NCBI GenBank assembly: GCA_021234155.1
Contig: JAJEKV010000041.1
Location: 488,835 to 552,834, forward strand
Direction of reading: 5' to 3'
DNA: 64,000 bases
Source of the DNA: Isoetes taiwanensis
Lineage: Eukaryota > Streptophyta > Lycopodiopsida > Isoetales > Isoetaceae
Part shown: piece after piece, positions 23,449-35,665 of the stretch
How positions within the stretch are numbered: the first letter of the stretch is position 1
How the letters are laid out: each line of letters begins with the position of its first letter
Notes under the pieces: model-generated
What the model was told of the DNA's origin: nothing
The model's input: the letters and a program-made list of their open reading frames with translations, nothing else
The model's database searches: none
Program-made: the position numbers and the translations under genes

Positions 23449-24542
23449 CATCATTATAATCTACGAGATTCTAAATGTGTGTATTGCAATCTAATGTTCG
23501 ATATTATCCTGCATCATTGGAGACTGAAACATATCATAGAAGATTGTAAAGAAGGAATTAAAAGATGTAAAAAAATGATCTAATAAAGGGGTATTGTTAA
23601 TACAGTATTCCAGAAGATTTGCTGTAGATGATTTCCAAGGTTTTCTGCAATGGTTTGGAATTGTTTTTTTTTTCCAATGGTTTGAAATGCCCGTTTTTGT
23701 AATGGTTCGATATGATTTTTCCCTTCTTTTTTTTAGAAATTAGGTTTCTTTCCATTTTGGTCGCGGGCATGCATCCGACCTCCTGGAGCTGCAAGTGGTT
23801 GCAGCAGAGTTGCCGGAATTGGCTGGGTTCCTTGTAGTTTTGTGCATCTAGTTTTGTTCCTTCTAGTTTCTGCTGCATCTACTGCGGGATTTGGCATTAT
23901 CTGGGCCGGATTTTCTCCTGGGTAGCATGGCTCCTGGATCTGGATGCTGGTGAACCGTTTACCGGCACTTTGTTCGTCAAATGTTTTTGCTTCAAATGAT
24001 CTTTCTGCCACCAGCAGACGATTTTGCATGCCTCTGTCTGGATTTCCCTGTCTGGATTTTGCATGCCTCTGTCTGGATTTCTTTCTGGATTTCCCTGTGT
24101 TATTCACATTCTTATCTCAGATCGGATCATTCGTTTGTGTGCTTTCTCTATTTTCCTGCCTCTGTGTGATGTAGCTGCATGTGCTGCCTTCACCGGAGCT
24201 TTATCAGGTTGCACATTTTGCACCAGGCTCAGGCTTGATCGAACCACTGATATGTGCATGTATTTGCACATTTTGGTGTATCCATTGTTTATACATGATA
24301 ATTCAATGGTCTAACAATGGTTAAAATCAAAAAGGTTGCACTTAGCGATAAGGTTCCATATCTTGCATCATAATAATCTGAGAGATTCTGAATGTATGTA
24401 TTGCAATTTAATGTTCGATATTATCTTGCATTGAAATAAGTAGGACATTGGAGACTGAAACAAATCATAGAAGATGGTAAAGAAGGAATTAAAAGATGTA
24501 AGGGATGATCTAATAGAGGGGTCTTGTGAATCGCAGTCCTCC
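23449..24542. repeat. direct repeats of about 160 bp flanking a 760-bp segment
   Basis: The blocks 23,449-23,606 and 24,366-24,542 share GAGATTCTAAATG or GAGATTCTGAATG, then GTATTGCAAT, AATGTTCGATATTATC, CATTGGAGACTGAAAC and GTAAAGAAGGAATTAAAAGA. The second carries a short extra piece. The enclosed segment has no recognisable coding domain. The structure fits a tandem segmental duplication or a very small LTR-type element; ends and target duplications were not resolved. Confidence 0.6.
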
Positions 24543-25038
24543 ATGGACGTAAAAATTCATCTTATTTTATCATATGTCTCCAATGATAAGAATGTAGTGG
24601 TCCTATGTTTTCGTGTTTGGGGAATTTTTTGTTGATAGAAAGCACGCAGTCTTTTCCTTGTTTCTGTAAAGCATAGAAGGTGGAGCTTTTTGAGCCGAGC
24701 AGAATGGTTAGGATCACTGGAGTGCCATCACCATTCCTTTTTGGTACATGTAAAGGCTGGCCGTCTTTTGATAGCGAACATGGTTTTTTTTTTTTTTATT
24801 GAATAATGTGGAATGCAGTTACACTTTCATAGATGAATATGAACAGAGTAAAGCATGGAGACAGATCGAGCTTCATAGAACTTGATTATGCAAGCTTCCT
24901 TCCAGATACAGTTAATCGGCCTGTTTAGGTTAAGATATTTAGGTATGAATTTACACTTGATACACTTGATACATGACTTCATACACAGACTTCATACAAC
25001 CATATCTTAAAGAATTTTGTGAATTCTTGGTCCAATAA

Positions 25039-25268
25039 GATAGATAGATAGATAGTATTTTAACGTCACGCCACTAGGCAGCATCCAACTGGACATGTGA
25101 CCACACACCACACTACATTGCTTTGTTGGGCCCTGCCCCCAACCACTTTACATTGCGTCTGTGGGTTTTGACACCCAACAGTTCAGAGTGCGATTCTGGA
25201 CGGTCTCGAACTCGAGACCTATAGTTGCTAGACCTAGTGTATTACCACTAGACTAAACGCCCAGACGC
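25039..25268 (-). mobile_element. tRNA-derived SINE with ATCT-repeat tail
   Basis: On the minus strand the head reads GGGCGTTTAGTCTAGTGGTA, which holds a pol III A box (TAGTCTAGTGG). About 40 bases on is the B box in GGTCTCGAGTTCGAGACC (25,202-25,219). A unique body of roughly 150 bp follows. The end is a short ATCT microsatellite, seen as GATAGATAGATA at 25,040-25,056 on the plus strand. Head, body and simple tail are the standard plant SINE layout. AAGATA occurs on both flanks and may be the target duplication. Confidence 0.7.
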
Positions 25269-25279
25269 AATTTCTAAAG

Positions 25280-26545
25280 ATAAGGCATTAATGCTTCATC
25301 GATGTTAAGTGATTATGTAAACTTTTCGGAAGTTTTGAGGATGTAAAGATGTTCATTATGATACGCTATGGATTTGCATGATGTGGTCTAATGATGGACG
25401 AGGCAAAAATATGATGGCTATAGACCGTAATAGGTAGCCATCCATGACAGGTGAGCGCAGAAATTTAAACTTTTGGAATCTTAAAGTTGCCAAGGTGTGT
25501 GGCATAAGCATGGAGTAACGTACCTAAATTGCAATGGAAGAACTCTATAACTATGTGGAAACACTTACAATGGTCTTGTAAAATAGACCATGGCAGATGA
25601 TTGCAGAAACTTGGATTTGATGGCAATGACAACGTTGCCAAGATATTGTCATATTGGAGAAAGCATGATGGTAACACATCTGAATTACAAGGGAAGTATT
25701 ATGTTTTAAAGGCTCAGTTGAAAATGACACGCTTTGCATATCTACATTGGCAACCAAACAATAACGCTTATTACCATTTAGATATAGGGTTTTGACCATG
25801 GCTATTTGTAGAACAGAATATGTATCTGTACAAGATGAAAATGTACAAGTTGCCAATCGAAAAGGGCGCGATCCACATTGTTCTAAAACCTAATGGTTAG
25901 GGCAGGGATAGCATGGGCATGTCCCACGATTATAAAGATCACAGGAAATGGCCGGAATGCATGCAAGTACGCTTTGCGAATTTGCATTGCCGCTTTTCTT
26001 TTTTAGTTGCATGCAGATGTGGACTTGCTTGGCTATGGCTGGTAAGAAAGTAGATCTCGATTTGTCCACAAGGAAACGAGGTGAAAAAGAGATGGCTAGA
26101 TCTGCCGAGAAGAAGAATACAGTCCAATTTCATAAATCTATGGTATCTCCTGATGTGATAGCTGATCTTGCTCTGGTGTTTATGCAAAATATATAAGTAG
26201 CCAAATCGGTGGAAAAATTTGCAGATCAGGCTTGCACTATATCAAATTACACATTATAGAGAAACTCACATTGTGGCGTGGAAACTCAAGATATCACGGA
26301 AAAAGACCATGTGGAGAAAGAAAAAGAGTGTCAAAATATGTGTGCCACTTGGGTTAGTCTGGTTTATTGAGATAGAATCGCCTTGTTTCTAGCCCCAAGG
26401 GTTGATCGGAGGGATTGCTAACGATTGCGGAGGATTGATAACGATTCGCGATGATTCAATGATAAACTCTGTAGATAATGGAGATGCAAAAAGCAAATGG
26501 ATCAATCTCAAACGCTCAAGTGGAGAATAAGTATAGTGGATTGGA
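25280..26545. other. intergenic DNA with unassigned open stretches
   Basis: Plus-strand open stretches at 25,600-25,800 and 25,948-26,196 have protein-like composition but no motif I recognise and no clear splice sites. I make no gene call. Confidence 0.3.
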
Positions 26546-26880
26546 CACTACAAGAGAATGATGGTTAAACGTCGGAATAATCGTCGAGAGCCTTTATAAA
26601 ATAGACAATTTGTCCAATCCTTATTCCTGGCGAATATCTTGACGAGTTTTATCGGCGACGCTTTAACGTCGAGAATAATAGTCGATCATTAGTCGGAACA
26701 TAGTCGAGGAATAGTCCGCTGAATAGTCGAGAATTAGTCATTTAAATAGTCACACAATTACGTCATTTTGTTAGTCGGATAGTTAGGTCGATTAATCACA
26801 ATATTAGTCATCGTATTAGTGGGTTTATTAGTCAATGCAATAGTTAGAATATTGGTCACTTTTATTGAAAAAATACTTTA
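26546..26880 (+). mobile_element. CACTA-like terminal region with TAGTC subterminal array
   Basis: CACTACAAGAGAATGATGGT at 26,546 resembles a CACTA-superfamily terminal repeat. It is followed by about ten TAGTC words plus CGTCG/CGTCA variants, spaced 10-20 bp apart to 26,860. Subterminal arrays of this kind bind the transposase in CACTA elements. No matching inverted end was found, so this is one end only. Confidence 0.5.
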
Positions 26881-27169
26881 ATCGTGGTTCAAAAAAAATT
26901 CTTACAACTAGAAATTTGCCTGCCTTAGATTTATATTATCGGATTTTACAAAATCAAAATTTTGAAATTCGATTTCATCAAAAAAACTAATGGAAATTTG
27001 CACATTACAGTTAACTCTCACAGTGGTCCACTTTATATAGACTTAACAACGGTTTAAATAGAAAACATTTAAATAGAAACATGTATTATAGAATATCGGA
27101 TCAAATGTTGACTTGGTTGCCTATTGTAAACATGTCGATTTGCCTTCGCTTTCGGATCTTAATACTATT

Positions 27170-29400
27170 TGTGAAGTCAAGTCTTTAGCACACGCAGGGC
27201 CATTTCTTTGTTATGTTAATACATGCATCCAAGCTTTCCACACCAAGCCGTGAACGCCACTTATTCTTTATCTTTGGTCCCGCTATCGAATACGCTCTCA
27301 CATTGCGCGTTGCTTGCACATTGGACCAAAAGCAACTTGAAGCAAAATTAAAATGTTCTTGAACCTTGAAGCATTCAATGGATTTAAAGCAATAAGTAAA
27401 CTTACATTCTCAAGATCTTTATGTTGCCAATTTGCTGCAAAGATGCATTTTAAAATCGAATATTCTCTTCTTAATACAAAATGAAGTCAACCAAAGGATG
27501 TACTTGCTTGTGAACCTCTCAAAGTTTTGGTGTACCATAGAAGTTGATGAGTTCTTCCAAAAGCGCCCTCACCATACTTTCTTGCGTATAGCATTTCTTG
27601 GTATATTTAAGGGTGAGAGAATGCTAAAATGTTTCAAGATTGATGCATCCTCAAATCTGGTCTTCAAAACAAATACAAACCCGCTTTAGCAAATGCCTTT
27701 TGTTGAGTGATTGCATTTTGCAAATCGAACCATCTATATCTCTCAAAAATTTTGAACTCTCGATAATTACTCCCATGGATAGAAGATCTTAGAGCCACTA
27801 AATATCCATCGAGGTCCAAAATGCGGAATAATTGGAAATCCTCTTGCATCCAATAGTTAGCATTCAAGTCAGGTCTACGGTTCATCTATAATAACTCTTC
27901 ATTCCATGAAGAGTACAATTCAGATGTTACGGAACACATGTTATATCAACATAGTCGCAAATTTGAAATAACTTACTCAATATAGTAAGGCCTCCAAGAA
28001 TGTCTCTTGCCAGAAAAATGTAGCAAGTATATCGCCTTGAAATTGGCAACTGCTTTTTAAACCTCGCGTAAGATTCAATTTCAACATACTTTATACAACA
28101 GGAAAGTCTTGACATAATTTGCTTATCGCATTGTGCCTACTCAACCAAATGAGTTTACTTTTGCACCCTTTCTAACCGCAAAAAATATCACATGCATATT
28201 CTTCAAGTAGACCCTCTAATTTCTCTAATCTCTTCTGTAGAAAAATGGGCGACAATAAGCGTTGACAAGACTCTCAATTTCTTGTAACCATTCCATATTG
28301 GCTTCTTTAGAAGCGTCAACAACAAACGGCTCCCGGATGGGCTATACAATGGATAGATGTCAAGAAAGGGAATCTTTGCTTCAATCTAGCAGCAACACCA
28401 TTGTTTTTACCTGTCATAGTAGAAGCACCATCTGATCCAAATGCTACCAACTTAGAGAGGTCAAAACCTACATGGTGAAGATAATTTAATAAAGCATCAA
28501 ATAATGATGCAAAGATCGCCTTCTTTCACTGTGAAAATGCCAAGGAAATTGCGTTTGGGTTACTCGCTCCATCTTCCAAATAGCTAATACATAATACAAT
28601 ATGTTGTTTGGGAAGCAATATCGAGATTCATCCACTTGTAAACCAAAGAAGGGACTGGCCTTCACCTTTTCCACTAGGGATGAATTCAAACTCTCACTTA
28701 TACAACAAATAAACTCATGGCAAGCATGATCATTATGGTACAACTGTCTAGTAATGGATGCACAACCTGAAATCTCAAGAAGATTAATGACATGTTCGAA
28801 GTCATTAAATGACCAATTCCTTGCTGCTATAGTGTATGCTGCCCTAAACAGATTTAGCACAGCTCCATCAACCGAATCGTGTACCTTGTGGATTACCTCT
28901 ATAATAGGTTTCTTTGCTCTTAAAGCATCTGCCTTCCTTGCTTCTGCAATAAGATGAGTTTTGCAAGCAGAATGTTCATAAAAACTAGATGTCTTCAAAT
29001 TTTTGCATCCCTCTTTTGCATATGGACTATTCCCTGAACTCCCAAGCACCCATAGTTTAGTATAACATTCACAACAAATGAAAAAGACAATCATAAAAAA
29101 GTACCTGCTATTGCATAAGTCTCACAGGTGGTGCAAAAAACTGCATCAAGATCTTCATCATACCTCATCCATAACCATAGTTTCAGCCATTTATACTTAA
29201 ATAATGACTTACTAACGGTTCCCTCTTGATCATCTTCTGATTCATCTTCATTGGAATGATCATGATCATTATCCAATGCTTCCTTCTCTTTGCTTATTTT
29301 CTTGAACATATGCAGCAAATTTGGTCCAAGAATATTTTTGGATTTTCTCTTGCCTCGTCTCTCTTTCATGGCTCCTGAAATATTCACATTTAGACTCACA
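27170..29400 (-). pseudogene. decayed hAT transposase (TTF zinc finger, DUF4371, dimerisation region)
   Basis: hAT transposases cut and paste DNA in the nucleus. Reading leftward, an acidic, Lys-rich N-terminus leads to a TTF/BED-like finger (29,091-29,380; FCTTC). The DUF4371 region follows at 28,490-29,094 (KTHLIAEARKADALRAKK; FFGLQVDESR). After a frame change come KLVAFGSDGASTMTGKNNGV and SIHCIAH near 28,340-28,460. Near 27,200-27,290 lies the C-terminal dimerisation signature (KNKWRSRLGVESLDACINI). Many stops and frame changes mean it cannot encode an active enzyme. It lies 0.3 kb from the CACTA-like end at 26,546, but the two belong to different superfamilies. Confidence 0.75.
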
Positions 29401-30365
29401 AGAATAAAACTTCTGTTATGCATGCAACATGACAGTTAAATCTCCCTAACCTGTTGGAAGTGAAAGACTCCAATTCGTGGCTATAAAATAAGAATACTAT
29501 TTGCTGTGGCTGAATAATCCTTGTTTTCTCTGAGCAACACCTGTTCTGAATCTGAAAGCTATATATGATCTTCTTCCTCTTTTTGCCGCATTTTTGCATG
29601 AGCTCCTCCACCTCCAAACCGCAAAAGTAGATGCAAGCAGCAGAAGATTACTCTGAGCCTTAGCGAAGCACTCATAGCGGCCGCCCAGATTCAAAACCCG
29701 CCGCTTGCTATGAATGCTCTGCCAAGAAGTGGGTGGGAGGGAAATCGAGATGGGCAGGGAAAATCGGATCCGAGAGGAGCCGAGGAAGTAAACGCTTGGA
29801 TTTTTTTTTTTTTTTTTTTAGGTTTCAGATTTTGCTTTGCCTTTAGAAGGCTATTTTTTTTCCTTTGCTTTTTTATTTCCTGCTTTTATTTAGCCATGCT
29901 AAATTCTAATTTAGATTCTAAGGCATATTATATTGTGCTATATTCTAGGTATTTTCCAACCACTAAAATTTTAAACCGGAAATTTGCCGTCTCTACAAAA
30001 TCACAACATGCAATTTGCCCATTGCACATATTTTTTGCTGGAACCACCTCCCGGCACTTTGATGGTCCAAGTGGAAATCTCAAGCATCAACTGGAATTTT
30101 AAGGGCCTAACCCCCACTTTTTCGAACCCTGCTGCCAATACATAAAAATTGGTATTTTTCGTACTGCAAATAAATGAAAGGAGCTCCAAGGAATCGAACC
30201 TTGGTTAAACCATTGTCTCCAGTTATTCAGTTAGATATATAAATAGCAATCAAGTAAGCCAACAACAACTGATGTCTATAAAAGAATCATTTTTTCAGTC
30301 TACAAAAGAATCAATTTTTCAATCGCTCAGAAAGCTACCTAGAAAAGAGAATTAACAAGACCAAT
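29401..30365. other. intergenic DNA
   Basis: Spacer with a run of about 20 T at 29,799-29,819. A minus-strand CAAGGTTCGATTCCTTGG near 30,185-30,203 looks like a tRNA T arm, but no complete cloverleaf surrounds it. Confidence 0.35.
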
Positions 30366-30559
30366 CTTTAACTAATTATGATTACCTTGTTGATCTCCAA
30401 TATGCATATACTCATTTTTGCACGTAAGAGGATCTTGTTGTAATTTTTGTATATGACACAGAGAGATTATCAGAGCAAGAATGTACCAAGTACACATTTT
30501 CACCAAATCAAGTCGCACAAATTGTAAGAATAACATAAAATAATTAAAGCACCCAACAA

Positions 30560-32290
30560 ACCTGTCGTCACTGTGGCTCACTCTTTTCTGCATTCCAATC
30601 AACTGCCAGCCAGAATTTAGGGATCCTGCATAAAAGGCAACAATGCTACGAAATGAAAAAGGAAAATAAGAAAAAAAAAGGCAAGAAACATGGGTGCAAC
30701 TTCTTTTAGAATTCATACCATATTTTTCTTCATCCTTACATTGAGCGGCTTGCTTTGACCCCAACTGTCATGCATAAACTAAACGAAAATGCATTTTAAA
30801 AAGCTTATGCAAGTATGTTCTGCAGTACTTACCAGTCCTATGAGGTCTAAAATTGCAAGGGAATGAAGAATAGATCTTCCAGCTTTCATTCGCAATAGAT
30901 GTAGCCATAACCAAATTTCATCACAATATATCATACCTGTATTAACGATCCATTTTGAACCTTGTTCCCATTTTCGAGCCAAAAGCTGAGACTGAATTGT
31001 TTCTGAGCCCGTAAAACCTGTGCCCATAAAAATTTTCAAATCCAAATGAAATAAAGTATCACACAACCCCTGAAGCAACTGGCAGTCCAATCCTTCATTG
31101 ATATACTGAGCTAGTCCAATGCTTCATTGCTATACTGGGTTGCCTTGTCTGTAGTATTGAGCAGCCTCTACTGCTTTGCCTCTACATATGATTAAAAATG
31201 CCATATGCTAATCCTGTGTTTTGTTGCATTCAAAAAGTTGATAGTGCATTTCATTAGATTACTATGTAAAACATGTTACCTTGTGATCATATGTGCCATA
31301 TCGGTTTGCCGCTCCGCCAGACTCCGCAGTATTAGCAGCAAGTTTTCACAAGGATTTACCCTGAAGGAAATCCTTTGTGAATACTGGTGCATCTTATCTT
31401 GTATCTGTCTTGAATCTGTGAGAGTATTAAGTTGTAACAAGAATCTAAATGAAATGAATAAGAAATCAGAGATAAAAAGAGAAAGAAAATCATGTTAAAT
31501 GTGCTGCTCTGTTCTAATCTTATCTGTAGTTCTGCTATAAATTATAAATCAGGAAGAACTTAGAAGCCCTTTGCCAATGCCGGATTTGCTGGTCCTTTGC
31601 CATAAAACTGCCATGCCTAATATCTATAAATGTAAGATATCATTATGAAAGGCAGGACTTACCACTGCTTCTTTTTCATGGAACGGAGGATTCTCGGCTT
31701 CCACGATGGACGATTTTTAGAATAAGAGTCAGAGCAAATTAAGATCTCCTCCTTATGCATACTATCTATTTCGAAATGCTCTTGTCCAGCCATATTTGTA
31801 CAAAGACTTCCATTTCGAAATGCTTTATCCAGTTAACATCTTCAACCGCTAAATTGCTCCAACGGCTATGCATTTGGCTCTGAGAAATATAGAATCAGGG
31901 TTTCAGATCCACATAACAGCCCTGATGCCTGGATTATCCTCAAAGGAAATCGGATTCATTTGTAGAACTTGATTTTCCATCTCTGTTATCTATAACCACT
32001 GTGATATTTTCGAACTCGTTTGAGTAAGAATGGAATACCTATTTGTACAGTAAATAGACCGGTTCGAACTGCCATAGCTCTTTTGTATCAACATAAGTTG
32101 GATAAGCTGGATCACGGTTGCCATCTCCTCCACCACTAATTCCAGCATGAATACCCATCCAGCATAGTAGCTTGATCCATTCTCTGCCTGCTATTCCTCC
32201 ATATCTATCCGCCATCCCTGTTTGCTGCTGACGAATCTGCACAAGAACAGATGTTGAAGAAGCGAAAACCATAGCCTTGGCCGGACCTGC
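30560..32290 (-). other. unidentified exon-like blocks
   Basis: Several minus-strand blocks have open reading and plausible splice borders. One at 32,290-32,039 contains MADRYGGIAGREWIKLLCWM. One near 31,750-31,670 is followed by GTAAG. One at about 31,022-30,833 contains GFTGSETIQSQLLARKWEQG and is followed by GTAAGT. A short block lies at about 30,629-30,566. I recognise no family. They could be exons of one unknown gene or of a decayed copy. Phase continuity between blocks was not established. Confidence 0.25.
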
Positions 32291-33555
32291 AGAAAAGATT
32301 TATGCATGCTTAAAGCTTTGTTCTCTGTTTGCCATGGTCGTGGCCATCTGAAGAGGAGTCGAATCGATTACAGAAAGCCGGATTTGCCTTGGCCGCTGCC
32401 CTTTCGAAGCAGGTTTTGCCCTAAACCAATCTTCAACGCGAAAACCTAACTAAAATTTTAACTAAAACCTAACAATTTCATAAGTTCCAACAATTTCATA
32501 AGTCCATATAATAATTTAACAATTCGATTCCACTAAACATAAAAGAAAAAGAAAAAATAAAATAAAATAAGAAAGAGAACATTTAATCTAGGTAAGACCA
32601 TGTGGCGTTTAACAATGATAAAATTAGGCAAATGATTGTATTGACGAGGATAATAATATTATAAGTTTGCACCCACATAATAATTAACGCAAGGACTAAA
32701 TGGAAAGCGGTGAGGCTAGGCTTAAGTGGTATAACGGAAGTTATGAGCCTAGTTGTGGTGTTGTTGGGGTAATGGACCAAGATAAGCTAATAAAATCCTT
32801 TAAAATAATCGATCACGAAAAACATAAAATTCTTATCCTCAATAATGAACAGGCACGAACCTATGCAAATACATCAAACATGCCATTTTACATCAAATAC
32901 GCCATAATAAAATGCTGCAAATGCTCCACCATATCCTTAGCAACATCAATGGATTTAAAAAGGGTCTTAGGGAGGATTACATGGTACTATAGTTATATGA
33001 GTATTATATGTTGCTAGAAAAAGTATTTAGCATTACTATACTTTCATTGGGATCTTATCAAAATAGCTTATATAAAAACACATTGCAAGTGCTTGATGGT
33101 CTTTGGAACATCATAGACATTGGTACTTATTTTGCTAAGCATTTGAAGTTGATATGATGTTAAGCAGTAGAAGCAAGAAGTGCATCATTATAAATTGTAG
33201 GTGTGAAATTTTTCTAAAAGAAGTTCCTCAAGGGGGCAAGTTGATAGGCTAAAGAATTTAGTTGTTGTTAAATGTCTAAAAGTGGATCTCGTGCGATATA
33301 TATTCCTGATTGCTTTTAAATTTGAAGTTACGTGAGAGGAGAAACAAATTGTAGTAAACAACACCTAAACAAACGCAGATATTACTACCAACTCCTATTT
33401 CCCATTGCAATAGAGTTGGTGAAACATGATCTTCTCAAATTACAAAACATTTGGAGTCAATTAAATAAAGATGTTATTCGATAAATGAAAAAGTCTAGAT
33501 GCTTAATATATATCATTTACATCATTATATTAATAAAGGAACTAGGGAATAGCAA

Positions 33556-33940
33556 CAACTACAATAGATATTATGCATGACCATTATTCTGACGAATATA
33601 GGAAGATAGTCAGCATAATAGTCACAAAATTAATCAGTGTAATCGTCAACTTGTAAGTCATCTAATTAGTCAGATATTTAGTCAAACATTTAAACAGACA
33701 GATAGTCAGGTTACTAGTCAGACTCTTAGTCAGCAAAAGTGTCAGAAATGATTCGTCCGGCTACTCGTCACCTCATTAGTCAGATTATTAGACAACTAAT
33801 TAGTCAAGCTAAATGTTAGTTTAAATGTCACGTAATTCGTCAGATGCTTATTAGTCAGTTTATTAGTCAGATTTTTCGTCAAATTTAAACGTCAGTTTAT
33901 TAGTCAGATCAAGCGTCATATTAATAGTCAAATACACATT
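33556..33940 (+). repeat. TAGTCA motif array, possible transposon subterminal region
   Basis: By hand count there are 13 exact TAGTCA words plus several CGTCA variants within 330 bp, mostly 10-20 bp apart and all in one orientation. The left edge (AACTACAATAGATATTATGC, then ATTCTGACGA) loosely resembles the CACTA-like end at 26,546. No opposite end was found. Confidence 0.6.
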
Positions 33941-35437
33941 TGACAAACTATTTGTTGCATTAAGCTAAGTCCAGGTTGGTGCGGAGTCATACGATTCTAG
34001 ATCCGCTTAATCTAGTTGGTTGTTTCATGCACTGAATATTGGAGAGCTGGTCCAAATTGTACTGCGCATTGGTGCATTTAGAACTAGCAAGATGTTAATA
34101 GGATATTTGAATAGAGTAGACATGTGGATTTTATTGGATTTACATGGAGTTTCTCTATTGGGCTTTAGATCTGGCATCCTCCTTAGCTAAGGAGGGTGTA
34201 TTGGAGTTCTTTGTTGGGGAATGTTTAATAAATGTTGATCGATTAATAATTGAAGGTTAGCAACTAGATCTGGCTTTCTCCACTTGATGAGAAAATTACA
34301 GTAAATTTAATGACTAAAATGCTTCTGCCTAAAGCCTAAGGTGCTTTTTAATTAAAGTTGTGGACTTGGTAAACTTGACTCTGGAATATGACTGAACAGA
34401 AAGCTTTAGTGATCTACATGATGGACCTGCACACTATTTTCTACAAATCTTGAACCTGATGGTGGAAAGAACAAATGCTGATCTAATCAATAGTGGGCTA
34501 GTTTAACTAGAACTTGATTATCTGAAGCGATTCTAATGTTATCGGTTTGTTTGTTTGTAATAAAAGCAGTCCATATTGGTTCGAGTCTTTTGCGCACATT
34601 AGCTTCACTTTGAGATAGCTTTAGAAGTACCATAGTGTAAACGCTTGGGGCCTATTGCGTGAAATACTTGGAAAAATGAAATATTAAGAACTATGGTCAG
34701 TATGTGAATAGGTTAACATTCTTTGCTACATAGTGGCTTCATGGAAATTCTAACTCACCGAAAGGTGTTTGGAACTTGATCATTTTGAGGTCCTTTTCCC
34801 TTTTTCTCTAATGCTTTATGCCTAAATGGTAACAAGGCTATAAACACGGTATGCTCTTGCTGATGCTAGATACATGATTGGACCTACTTGCATTTTTGGT
34901 TTTATAAACATGCAAGGTGAAGGGCGAAAAGCCCAAGAGATCCGTAGCTTACCTGCTAGTGACTTAGGCTCTTACCCTTCTTAGGCTAACTGTCCTCTGG
35001 TTTCACTGCAGGTAACGGGATTTCTTGCTCCTATGTATGTTTCCCATTTATTCATGTTGGAGAAGCTACAAGACGCGATGACAATGAAGTCATATTTTTG
35101 ACAAGGTCAGCCGAAATGCTAAAAGACAAGGGAATTTCTAAACATTCATTTTCAATCTTATATTGTTTTTTTGTCAATTCTGAATTCTTCTGAGGATAAA
35201 TATGATGTATTGAACAAGAAATTTAATTGGATTGACAAGAGGAAATTGTTATTCGTAAAGAGAATCTGGTAATTTCTTTTGATAAATGTTAACCATTTTT
35301 AAGGCTTAAGTCAAATTTACACCTGTTTTGGCTTAAGGCTGCATATTGGCCTGAAGTGGTCTTTGCAAAAGTCCATGGATGGTAAAAGTCTGTTTGAACA
35401 GATTTAAAAGGTTTTTTTTTTTTTTTTTTTTTTTAAG
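33941..35437. other. intergenic DNA
   Basis: No gene recognised. A run of about 24 T lies at 35,411-35,434, directly before the B3-like fragment. Confidence 0.35.
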
Positions 35438-35454
35438 ATGTAAGAAGGTATTGT

Positions 35455-35665
35455 AGTGAAGGGTCGCGAAGAGGTTCTAGTTGTTGATCCTAGCAAGAGG
35501 CAGCATGCAATTTACGTGGCTTGTGCTCGGAAGAAAATGTGCTTTGGTGAAGGGTGTAACACATTCTTGCTTGAGAATGTATTGAAGGAGGATGATGTGC
35601 TCCTGTATACGATTTCTGAATGTGGCACACATATGTGAGTTGTTGTTTGTGATGGCACCTACTGC
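35455..35665 (+). pseudogene. B3 DNA-binding-domain fragment
   Basis: B3 domains are plant-specific DNA-binding folds in nuclear transcription factors (ARF, REM, LAV families). The plus strand reads EGCNTFLLENVLKEDDVLLY followed by TISECGTHM, a stop, then VVVCDG. This matches the second half of a B3 domain: GW-x-x-F, then EN-x-LKE-x-D-V, then a hydrophobic last strand. Tryptophan in the GW position is replaced and an in-frame TGA precedes the last strand, so a working protein is unlikely. Low-complexity acidic and Glu/Asn-rich reading continues to about 35,830. The subfamily is not clear. Confidence 0.5.

Noticed and set aside
26546-26880. TAGTC array considered as a CRISPR-like repeat
   Set aside because: Repeat words are 5-6 bp with irregular short spacing, in a plant genome, beside a CACTA-like end.
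30001-30230. Possible tRNA on the minus strand (CAAGGTTCGATTCCTTGG)
   Set aside because: Only a T-arm-like hairpin is present; acceptor, D arm and anticodon arm could not be built around it.
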